Of a stretch of DNA of 5,119 nt, positions 1-5,119 are shown piece after piece. How positions within the stretch are numbered: the first letter of the stretch is position 1; the number at the start of each line of letters is the position of its first letter. The stretch is from an uncultured Eggerthella sp. GTDB lineage: Bacteria; Actinomycetota; Coriobacteriia; Coriobacteriales; Eggerthellaceae. The stretch is from the NCBI GenBank assembly GCA_902470405.1, contig CABRGJ010000091.1:1-5119 (forward strand). Direction: 5' to 3'. A program made the position numbers and the translations under genes. The notes beneath the pieces were generated by a model. That model saw only the letters and a list, made by a program, of their open reading frames with translations, ran no database searches and was not told the DNA's origin.

Positions 1-1
1 T

Positions 2-544
2 GGGGCGGATCCGGTGCTCGTGGTCAATCAAGATGATCGATCCTCGATCGATGCTGTGGCACGTTTGATAGCACAGAATAGCAGCACCGCTGTTTTGATC
101 GGGCGCAGTGGAGTAGGTAAATCTAGTTTGGTAAATCTCCTGGTAGGAGAAGAGATACAACGTACCACACCGGTAAGAGCTTCGGATGGAAAGGGCAGGC
201 ACACTACTGTTTCACGTGAAATCATCCCGCTGCCACAAGGGGGCTCCATCGTCGATATGCCAGGTGTTCGCGGGCTCGGTCTTTGGGATGCCGATGCGGG
301 CATAAAGGCAACGTTCAGTGAGATCGAAGAGCTAGCACAACAGTGCAAGTTCCGCGATTGTGCGCATGATCGTGAAGCTGGGTGTGCGGTGCGCGAGGCG
401 GTAGAACAGGGAACACTTGCTCCTGAACGTCTCGAATCCTATCTTCGCTTGAAGCAAGAGAACGAAGAGGTGCACGCCAAACGCCTCGAAGCAGAACGCA
501 TACGCGAGCGTCGCGGTCATCCTCGGCATCGCGGCGGGAAGTAG
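2..544 (+). CDS. rsgA: Ribosome small subunit-dependent GTPase RsgA, 3' part (5'-partial)
   Basis: RsgA (YjeQ/YloQ) is a circularly permuted GTPase that binds the 30S subunit and acts as a late assembly checkpoint, releasing on GTP hydrolysis. About 180 codons are visible and the reading frame is open at the left edge. The N-terminal OB-fold and the NKxD (G4) motif must therefore lie upstream, and the first in-window start-like codon (14) is not the true start. Seen here are the P-loop GRSGVGKSS (101-127), the switch segment GRHTT, the G3 motif DMPG (254-265), and the C-terminal zinc knuckle CX4CXHX5C with Cys at 344 and 359, His at 365 and Cys at 383. A helical, strongly basic tail rich in Arg and His follows, consistent with rRNA contact. 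Spacing of all motifs is that of intact RsgA proteins, so truncation is only by the window edge. The stop codon is TAG at 542. Assignment is very secure. Confidence 0.95.
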   Translation, partial: GADPVLVVNQDDRSSIDAVARLIAQNSSTAVLIGRSGVGKSSLVNLLVGEEIQRTTPVRASDGKGRHTTVSREIIPLPQGGSIVDMPGVRGLGLWDADAGIKATFSEIEELAQQCKFRDCAHDREAGCAVREAVEQGTLAPERLESYLRLKQENEEVHAKRLEAERIRERRGHPRHRGGK

Positions 545-561
545 AACAAGGTTTCTTGCGC

Positions 562-567
562 TACAAT
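562..567 (+). promoter_or_regulatory. Possible -10 box upstream of the glycosyltransferase gene
   Basis: TACAAT matches the sigma70-type -10 consensus at 5 of 6 positions and lies in the 50-base gap between rsgA and the next gene. It would place transcription start near 574, giving a short leader that still contains the Shine-Dalgarno. No convincing -35 hexamer is found 16-18 bases upstream, so this is a weak call. Transcription reading through from rsgA is equally possible, because no terminator is visible in the gap. Confidence 0.25.
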
Positions 568-582
568 GAATACGCTACTTTC

Positions 583-588
583 GAGGAG
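583..588 (+). promoter_or_regulatory. Ribosome binding site deciding the ATG at 595
   Basis: GAGGAG ends six bases before ATG 595. The frame could be extended 13 codons upstream to TTG 556, but that codon has no purine-rich site at a suitable distance, and its extension would place this GAGGAG inside the coding region. The residues after ATG 595 begin the beta-strand that normally opens a GT-A fold, which also supports this start. Confidence 0.75.
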
Positions 589-594
589 AGCATC

Positions 595-1869
595 ATGAAT
601 CCAGCCGTCATCATCCCAACCTTCCATCAAGCCGCTAGCGATGTCGGCAAGCCCATCGCGGAGAGTATCTACGATCATCCGACCCCATTGGATGCTCCTG
701 GTACGCTCGCACGTTGCCTTGATTCGCTCCAGCATGTTCGCGGTCTCGGACAGGTGATCATCACCGTCTCGCATAATGAAGCGGTCGAAAAGGTCAAAGC
801 GATCGTGGATCGATTCTCTCAGATGCACACACTCGTCATCAGTGAGAGCGAAGCGGCCATCATCCAGCAGCGTCTTGAACAACTCGGATTTGGAGACACT
901 TCAGAGAAGATCGGCGTGCAAGGTTATTCAGCGGTGCGCAACCTAGGCATCGTGGTGTCGAATATTCTCGGTTTTGATGCAGTGGTCTTCCTTGATGATG
1001 ATGAAGTGGTCGAAGACCCCGAATTCTTGACCAAAGCAATGTATGGCCTTGGTAAGCTGACGCGTCGAGAGATCCCGATCCTTGCAAAATCGGGCTATTA
1101 TCTGAATGCTAAGGGCAGTTATCTTTCGATGAGCCAGAACAAATGGTACAACCGCTTTTGGCAGCAAGGCTCAGCTTTCAACAATTGGATCACGAAAGCG
1201 ATGTCGGGTCCGCGCCTTTCGCGCTCGAACCATGTGTGCGGTGGCTGCCTTGCGTTGCACAAGCAAGCATATATGCGCGTATGCTTCGACCCCTGGATTC
1301 CCCGCGGCGAGGATCTGGATTATCTCATCAACTTACGCATGTACGGTTCGGATGTGTGGTTCGATAACCAATGGTACCTGCGTCATCTTCCACCGCAAGA
1401 GCGACATGAGGGACATCGTTTCCGTAGAGACATCTTTCGTTGGGTCTACGAATACTACAAGATCGAGTTCAGCCAGTCACAGATCGATCTCTTGCAGATC
1501 AAGCCTTCGTCTCTTGAACCCTATCCAGGGCCATTCCTTGAGCGCGGTCTTGAAAAACGCATCAAGAAAACGGCGCTTTTGCGTTCGCTCGTTCGTCCTG
1601 ATAAGGCGGCTTATCGCAAGGCGGCCACGGTCGCGACCTCCGAGGCAGTGATGTATGCCCAGAAGTATTGTGATAAATACTTTGATTTCCAGCGCGCATG
1701 GGTACAGCTCATGGCGCAGACTGAGAACGATGCGGTCTTGCAGCAGGCGCTCATCCAGGCAGCGCTTGCTCGCGAAGCTGGTGAAGAGATCGAAGTTTCT
1801 GTTCCGAATTCGAGCCTTGATGCAGGAATGACCGGCGAGATCCTTCTTGATCTTGCTGAAGAGGAATAG
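595..1869 (+). CDS. GT-A-fold glycosyltransferase, family 2-like
   Basis: Predicted 424-residue soluble enzyme that transfers a sugar from a nucleotide-activated donor to an unknown acceptor. It opens with the VIIPTF strand (residues 5-10) typical of GT2-like proteins. An Arg-Asn pair (115-116) precedes an acidic FLDDDE motif (133-138), the expected metal and nucleotide-sugar binding DxD element. A Gly-Gly segment within NHVCGGC (212-218) and GEDLDY (238-243) resemble the acceptor-loop and catalytic-base regions of the fold. A His-rich stretch (264-274) follows and could supply a further metal ligand. The last 100 or so residues are helical and rich in Ala and Glu, with no recognised domain. 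No signal peptide or transmembrane segment is visible, so it should act in the cytosol or at the inner membrane surface. Its stop overlaps the ribosome binding site of the downstream transporter, indicating co-expression. Fold-level assignment is good, but donor, acceptor and pathway are unknown. Confidence 0.82.
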   Translation: MNPAVIIPTFHQAASDVGKPIAESIYDHPTPLDAPGTLARCLDSLQHVRGLGQVIITVSHNEAVEKVKAIVDRFSQMHTLVISESEAAIIQQRLEQLGFGDTSEKIGVQGYSAVRNLGIVVSNILGFDAVVFLDDDEVVEDPEFLTKAMYGLGKLTRREIPILAKSGYYLNAKGSYLSMSQNKWYNRFWQQGSAFNNWITKAMSGPRLSRSNHVCGGCLALHKQAYMRVCFDPWIPRGEDLDYLINLRMYGSDVWFDNQWYLRHLPPQERHEGHRFRRDIFRWVYEYYKIEFSQSQIDLLQIKPSSLEPYPGPFLERGLEKRIKKTALLRSLVRPDKAAYRKAATVATSEAVMYAQKYCDKYFDFQRAWVQLMAQTENDAVLQQALIQAALAREAGEEIEVSVPNSSLDAGMTGEILLDLAEEE

Positions 1870-1877
1870 GGCATATC

Positions 1878-2795
1878 GTGCTCGAACAGTTCGTGCTCGC
1901 TATCGTCTTCGGTCTTGTCGTCGGTCTTTTCTCTGGCCTTCTTGGCATCGGTGGCGGAACGCTCATGGTCCCTGTTTTTCGTTTGGGATTCGGCATGAGT
2001 GCGATCGCGTCCACCGCAACCTCGCTTTTCACCATCGTGCCCACTTCCATTGCGGGTTGCATCACGCATCTCAAGAATGGCACTTGCATCGCGAAGATCG
2101 GCTTAGCAGCTGGTATCGCCGGTGCGCTCACCTCTCCTCTTGGAGTGCTTGCTGCAACGAATTCGCCTGATATCGCGATCATGGCCTGTGCTGCACTCAT
2201 CATCGTCTATTCTGCTGTGACGATGTTCAAGAAGGCCTTGAATATGCCAAAGCGTTCGCGTTCCGATCTTTCCACGCATGCGACGCTTCAGCGTTTCCGA
2301 GCGGAATTCGCCGACGAAGAGCTTACGTGCGAGCAGATTGAAGAAGAACGCGTACGACAAGAGGCCGCGCTCGCTGAGCAGAAGAAGCAGCTACGCGAGG
2401 AGCAGAAACGAGTTACTGCGAAGATGTGTGTGATCGGCGCCGCGATCGGCCTGGTCGCAGGCTTCGCATCAGGTTATGTTGGTGTAGGCGGTGGTTTCAT
2501 CATGGTGCCGCTGTTCATCTCTCTGCTTAGCATTACGATGAAGCAGGCTTCAGGAACGAGCCTGGTTGCGGTGGTCCTTCTCGCCATTCCGGGAGTCATC
2601 ACGCAATGCATGCACGGAAACGTCGATTACATTGCAGGTATCGCGATGGCGATCGGTTCCATTCCAGGTGCGCTTTTCGGTGCATCGCTCATCCGTTATA
2701 TTCCCGAGCGGAAATTGCGCTTTTTGTTCGGGTTCTTCCTGCTATTTGCCGCTATTATTCTTATAAGTAATGAATTGGGCGTTTTCGCGGGTTAG
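1878..2795 (+). CDS. TSUP (TauE/SafE) family membrane transporter with long central linker
   Basis: A 305-residue integral membrane protein of the sulfite exporter TauE/SafE family, whose known members move sulfite, sulfonates or small organic acids. It has the family's internal duplication: a motif ending in GIGGGTLMVPVF (half 1, residues 12-34) recurs as GVGGGFIMVPLF (half 2, residues 191-213). Each half carries about four hydrophobic helices. Between them, residues 118-182 form a highly charged, Glu/Arg/Gln-rich segment predicted to be helical or coiled-coil and probably cytosolic. Family members are often about 250 residues, and this linker accounts for the extra length. The start is GTG 1878, eight bases after the glycosyltransferase stop. 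Its AGGG site (1868-1871) overlaps that stop codon, suggesting translational coupling. The sensor kinase gene begins 31 bases downstream, so transport may be tied to that two-component system. Family is secure; substrate cannot be read from the sequence. Confidence 0.9.
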   Translation: MLEQFVLAIVFGLVVGLFSGLLGIGGGTLMVPVFRLGFGMSAIASTATSLFTIVPTSIAGCITHLKNGTCIAKIGLAAGIAGALTSPLGVLAATNSPDIAIMACAALIIVYSAVTMFKKALNMPKRSRSDLSTHATLQRFRAEFADEELTCEQIEEERVRQEAALAEQKKQLREEQKRVTAKMCVIGAAIGLVAGFASGYVGVGGGFIMVPLFISLLSITMKQASGTSLVAVVLLAIPGVITQCMHGNVDYIAGIAMAIGSIPGALFGASLIRYIPERKLRFLFGFFLLFAAIILISNELGVFAG

Positions 2796-2816
2796 TTCGC
2801 GATTCGCATCCTTTGC

Positions 2817-2821
2817 AGGAG
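2817..2821 (+). promoter_or_regulatory. Ribosome binding site deciding the ATG at 2827
   Basis: AGGAG is followed by five bases and then ATG 2827. A longer in-frame start at ATG 2770 lies inside the end of the transporter gene, has no good site before it, and would add a 19-residue polar leader ahead of the first membrane helix. The start at 2827 is therefore preferred. Confidence 0.8.
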
Positions 2822-2826
2822 TGAAC

Positions 2827-4122
2827 ATGAATTTCCCACGCCACAACATCTATGTCTTCTTGGAGATCCTTTCATTGTGCCTTGCGCTCATCTCGGGGTG
2901 TGCGCTGGGCTGGGCGATGTTCGGAGAGAAGAACCCTTTGCTCATCGGCATTTCGGGCATCCTTTTCACGATCTTCTTGCTCATCACGATCGCGCTCATG
3001 CTCGATCCTGATAAGATTCGCGCCCGCCAATCGCTTTCGGTGCTTGGCCTTGCGAGCGATCTGCTCGAAGGGATCCAAGGCGGATTCAATACCACCAGCG
3101 CGCAGCATGCCTGCGAGATCTTGTACCGCTCATCATCCGCATCAGCTGTTGCGGTCACCGATACCGAGGTCATCTTGGGATATTGTGGTGCTGGTGAAGA
3201 TGAGCTAGGTCGGCTCGAATGCAGTATTCGTACGATCGCGACCAGGCAGACGCTCAAAGATGGACAAACGCGCGTGTTGAACAATCCTGAAGAAGTAGGG
3301 TTGCCCAACAAGGTGCGTGGCATCAAAGCCGCTATCATCGTGCCGCTCAAGATCGGTTCGAGCATCGTCGGAACGTTGAAGTTCTATTACCCGTCTGCTT
3401 CGCGCATCACTGAGACACAAGTTTCGATCGCAGAGGGCTTCGCGCAGCTTATCTCCACGCAGATCGCTGCGATGGAGCTCGAAGAGCAGAAGAAACTTGC
3501 GACCAGCATGGAACTCAAAGCGCTGCAAAGCCAGATCAATCCCCATTTTCTTTTCAACACCATCAATACGATGGCATCCTTGATCCGGACCGACCCTGAG
3601 AAAGCGCGCGTCTTATTGCGTGAGTTCGCAGTGTTCTATCGTCAGGCTCTAGAGAATGCATCCGACCTGATCCCGCTTGCGCGAGAAGTTGAGCAGACGG
3701 TCCGTTATCTTTCGCTCGAGCAAGCGCGTTTTGGCGAAGATCGCCTCTGTGTGGAAGTTTCGATCAGCGACGACGTGAAAGCGCTCATGGTGCCGGCATT
3801 CATGATCCAGCCCTTGGTTGAGAACTCCATCAAGCACGGTTTTCCTGCAGAAGGGCAGCTCGTCATTTCAATTAGTGGCGAGATCAAGCTTGCAGATGTA
3901 TATCTGTATGTATCTGACAATGGTCTTGGCATGACCGAGGAGGCCCTTAAGAACATCATGAGCCCAAGTTCGCAAACAGGCCTTGGCATTGCGGTCAAGA
4001 ACGTGAATGATCGCATTCGAGGGTATTATGGCGAAGAATCCTACATGGAATACCAGAGCGAACTAGGCAAAGGAACGCAGGTCACGCTCTATCTGAAAGA
4101 CTGTGCCTCCGGTCAGTTCTAA
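2827..4122 (+). CDS. LytS-type sensor histidine kinase (2 TM, GAF-like, His_kinase, HATPase_c)
   Basis: A 431-residue membrane sensor kinase that should autophosphorylate on His240 and pass the phosphate to the LytTR regulator encoded at 4303. Two hydrophobic helices (about 9-31 and 36-59) are joined by a very short loop. A GAF-like domain (about 70-215) follows, with the TDTEVILGY strand and the IIVPL...IVGTLKFYY segment characteristic of LytS proteins. A linker helix leads to the PF06580-type phosphoacceptor region around QINPHFLFNTINT. The ATPase domain has an N box with Glu332, Asn333 and Lys336-His337-Gly338, a DNGLGM G1 box (364-369) and a GLGI G2 box (385-388), so it looks active. Classical LytS/BtsS/YpdA proteins are about 560 residues with a 5-6 helix LYT sensor module. 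That module is absent here and there is little room for an extracellular sensor. The gene follows the transporter by 31 bases. The start at 2770 is the alternative. Confidence 0.93.
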   Translation: MNFPRHNIYVFLEILSLCLALISGCALGWAMFGEKNPLLIGISGILFTIFLLITIALMLDPDKIRARQSLSVLGLASDLLEGIQGGFNTTSAQHACEILYRSSSASAVAVTDTEVILGYCGAGEDELGRLECSIRTIATRQTLKDGQTRVLNNPEEVGLPNKVRGIKAAIIVPLKIGSSIVGTLKFYYPSASRITETQVSIAEGFAQLISTQIAAMELEEQKKLATSMELKALQSQINPHFLFNTINTMASLIRTDPEKARVLLREFAVFYRQALENASDLIPLAREVEQTVRYLSLEQARFGEDRLCVEVSISDDVKALMVPAFMIQPLVENSIKHGFPAEGQLVISISGEIKLADVYLYVSDNGLGMTEEALKNIMSPSSQTGLGIAVKNVNDRIRGYYGEESYMEYQSELGKGTQVTLYLKDCASGQF

Positions 4123-4235
4123 TGATCGTGTGCAAGGGCGCTCCGAACAGGCGTAATATGTCTGTGGCCCAGTGCGCAAGATCGACGGCATGATAATCTG
4201 TTTTGAATACGGTTTGCGTGATAAAGACACTGCAT

Positions 4236-4244
4236 AACGTTGTG
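4236..4244 (+). promoter_or_regulatory. Candidate LytTR-type binding half-site
   Basis: AACGTTGTG fits the reported LytTR box consensus [TA][AC][CA]GTTN[AG][TG] at 8 of 9 positions. It is centred on the imperfect palindrome CATAACGTTGTG (4233-4244), so the reverse strand also matches at 8 of 9. It lies just upstream of the TATAAT box of the LytTR regulator gene, where an autoregulatory site would be expected. The second direct-repeat half-site usually found 12-13 bases away is not clear, so this remains a candidate only. Confidence 0.35.
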
Positions 4245-4290
4245 TAATAGTCTATAATAGGCACGATTTTGTAAGTTTTCACTTTACACA
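4241..4290. repeat. Inverted repeat TGTGTAA / TTACACA flanking the promoter
   Basis: TGTGTAA (4241-4247) and its exact reverse complement TTACACA (4284-4290) bracket the TATAAT box. The arms are 43 bases apart centre to centre, roughly four helical turns. The left arm lies upstream of the likely transcription start, so any function would be as a paired protein-binding site in DNA and not as an RNA hairpin. A seven-base match in AT-rich DNA can occur by chance. Confidence 0.3.
4253..4258 (+). promoter_or_regulatory. -10 box of the response regulator promoter
   Basis: A perfect TATAAT lies 44 bases before the regulator start, in an AT-rich gap between the kinase and regulator genes. Transcription would begin near 4265 and give a leader of about 38 bases that includes the strong AGGAGG. 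The hexamers 16-18 bases upstream (for example CTGCAT at 4230-4235) match the -35 consensus poorly, which would suit a promoter that needs an activator. TAATAG is directly repeated at 4245-4250 and 4255-4260 around the box. Confidence 0.6.
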
Positions 4291-4297
4291 GAGGAGG
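4291..4297 (+). promoter_or_regulatory. Strong ribosome binding site of the response regulator
   Basis: GAGGAGG lies only two bases before GTG 4300 but five bases before the adjacent in-frame TTG 4303. Usual spacing favours initiation at TTG 4303, giving a protein that begins MLKAIIVDDE, a common beginning for this family. GTG 4300 would add a single residue. Confidence 0.7.
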
Positions 4298-4302
4298 TCG
4301 TG

Positions 4303-5016
4303 TTGTTAAAAGCGATTATTGTAGACGACGAAGCGCCAGCACGCTCCGAATTACGTTTTTTGTTGGGCGAACTCAATCAGGCCGAGGTCGTTTCCGAGGC
4401 AGCCAGTGTTCGCGAGGCTATCGAAAAACTCAAGGAATATCCTTGCGATGTGATGTTTCTTGATATCAATATGCCCGAGGCTACCGGTCTTCAGTTGGCC
4501 GAGGCACTTCAACATCTGAAATTCCCACCCGCAGTCGTTTTTGTAACTGCCTATAGCGAATTTGCCCTCGATGCATTCAAGGTGAATGCGGTCGATTATC
4601 TGGTTAAACCAGTCGAGACAGAGCGCCTTTCTCATGCGCTTGCGCGTGTTCGTGAACACGTGGTCTTGCATGCACGCGCTCAGAAAGCCGAGCGCATTCC
4701 CGTTGAAAAGGGCGGCAAGAAGATCCTCATCAACATCGATCAGATCCGTTTTGTCATGGCTCGCGATGATTATGCTTATCTCCAAACAGATACGGATCGC
4801 TACTTCTCGACGGTCAGCTTGGCGCAGCTCGAGAAGACGCTCGATGGCCATGGCTTTTTCCGCGTACATCGCGGTTATTTGGTCAATCTTTCGCTGGTCA
4901 AGGAAGTCGAACCGCAATCTGGCGGTACCTTATTGCTTACGCTTGATGGCGTTGAGGAAAAGATCCCCGTCTCACGTCGCCGCGTTTCTTCATTGAAAAA
5001 AGCACTCGGACTCTAA
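4303..5016 (+). CDS. LytTR-family response regulator (REC + LytTR DNA-binding domain)
   Basis: A 237-residue transcription regulator, the expected partner of the kinase encoded at 2827. The receiver domain (about 1-120) has the acidic pair Asp8-Asp9, phosphoacceptor Asp54 in FLDINMPEATGL, Thr82 and Tyr84 of the switch, and Lys102 in the LVKP motif, so all catalytic residues are intact. The C-terminal LytTR domain (about 135-235) includes the DDYAYL segment, the family hallmark FFRVHRGYLVNL and the terminal VSRRR strand-helix. Length is normal for the AgrA/AlgR/LytR class, which binds imperfect direct repeats upstream of target promoters. Kinase and regulator genes are usually adjacent or overlapping, but here about 180 bases with a promoter separate them, so the regulator can be expressed independently. 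An intrinsic terminator follows the stop by 24 bases. GTG 4300 is an alternative start one codon upstream. Confidence 0.95.
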   Translation: MLKAIIVDDEAPARSELRFLLGELNQAEVVSEAASVREAIEKLKEYPCDVMFLDINMPEATGLQLAEALQHLKFPPAVVFVTAYSEFALDAFKVNAVDYLVKPVETERLSHALARVREHVVLHARAQKAERIPVEKGGKKILINIDQIRFVMARDDYAYLQTDTDRYFSTVSLAQLEKTLDGHGFFRVHRGYLVNLSLVKEVEPQSGGTLLLTLDGVEEKIPVSRRRVSSLKKALGL

Positions 5017-5040
5017 GTTTTTTATTCCTATCATGCTTTG

Positions 5041-5068
5041 AACACCTCCCACCCGGGAGGTGTTTTTT
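5041..5068 (+). terminator. Rho-independent terminator after the response regulator
   Basis: A perfect ten-base-pair stem, AACACCTCCC (5041-5050) paired with GGGAGGTGTT (5055-5064), closes a four-base loop and runs into a T tract (5063-5068). It lies 24 bases after the regulator stop and separates that gene from the next one. Confidence 0.95.
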
Positions 5069-5101
5069 ATGGGTGCCCCAGCGTGAAGCGAGGTCACGTA
5101 C

Positions 5102-5119
5102 ATGCTTGCCGATTACGTT
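5102..5119 (+). CDS. Possible start of a downstream gene (3'-partial)
   Basis: ATG 5102 is preceded by GAGGT (5090-5094) with seven bases between, a good translation start. Only six codons (MLADYV) are visible before the window ends, so no product can be named. An alternative open frame from GTG 5083 has no comparable site. The gene would need a promoter after the terminator at 5041-5068, and no clear one is visible in the 33 bases between. Confidence 0.4.

Noticed and set aside
1611..2203. Overlapping minus-strand frames across the glycosyltransferase-transporter junction
   Set aside because: Composition is Ser/Arg/Ala-rich without domains, and both overlap confident plus-strand genes.
2739..2767. 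Possible promoter (CTGCTA with TATAAG) at the end of the transporter gene, ahead of the kinase
   Set aside because: The -35 matches the consensus at only three of six positions, and the sequence codes for the last transporter helix, so AT-rich matches are expected by chance.
2850..3365. A 171-codon minus-strand open frame opposite the kinase N-terminal half
   Set aside because: It is antisense to a well-supported kinase, has low-complexity Ser/Arg-rich composition and no family resemblance.
4123..4200. A terminator between the kinase and the regulator
   Set aside because: Only four-base complementary arms (GGGC at 4136, GCCC at 4167) without a T tract were found. No stable hairpin could be supported.
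4270..4288. TGTAA/TTACA hairpin just before the regulator ribosome binding site, as a possible translational control element
   Set aside because: A five-base-pair AU-rich stem with a nine-base loop would be too weak to act as an RNA switch, and nothing else supports a riboswitch.
4351..4917. A 188-codon open frame on the minus strand opposite the response regulator
   Set aside because: It lies entirely antisense to a gene with full REC and LytTR signatures, has no recognisable domain, and is explained as a frame shadow.

Overview
All recognisable genes in this window lie on the + strand and are closely packed: (1) the 3' part of a ribosome small-subunit GTPase, RsgA; (2) a cytosolic GT-A-fold (family 2-like) glycosyltransferase; (3) a TauE/SafE (TSUP) membrane transporter with an unusually long charged linker; (4) a LytS-type sensor histidine kinase; (5) a LytTR-type response regulator; and (6) probably the first six codons of a further gene at the right edge. 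By eye the G+C content is near 50%. Several starts are GTG or TTG with good purine-rich Shine-Dalgarno sequences. The mix of a LytS/LytTR pair, RsgA and this codon usage would fit a mid-GC Coriobacteriia (Actinomycetota) or a Bacillota-like genome. I favour Coriobacteriia, but that is an inference without database support.

Layout. Positions 2-544 hold the RsgA remnant: P-loop, DxPG and a complete CX4CXHX5C zinc knuckle, with the N-terminus outside the window. A 50-base gap containing a possible weak -10 leads to the glycosyltransferase (595-1869). Its stop codon overlaps the Shine-Dalgarno of the transporter (1878-2795), so those two are probably translationally coupled. The kinase (2827-4122) follows 31 bases later, so glycosyltransferase, transporter and kinase look like one transcription unit. 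About 180 bases of non-coding sequence then separate the kinase from the regulator gene (4303-5016). That gap holds a perfect TATAAT box, a LytTR-box-like motif and inverted repeats, so the regulator seems to have its own, possibly autoregulated, promoter. A strong intrinsic terminator (5041-5068) closes the regulator unit.

How they may work together. The kinase and regulator are almost certainly a cognate two-component pair: the kinase phosphorylates Asp54 of the regulator, whose LytTR domain then binds DNA. The kinase lacks the large multi-spanning LYT sensor module of classical LytS and has two transmembrane helices plus a GAF-like domain. The transporter gene lies directly upstream of the kinase, which suggests that transport and sensing are linked, as in known LytS/LytTR systems that control transporters. 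The glycosyltransferase has no visible partner that would reveal its acceptor. I found no CRISPR, mobile element, tRNA or rRNA. The most unusual points are the shortened sensor architecture, its linkage to a TSUP transporter, and the structured promoter of the regulator.
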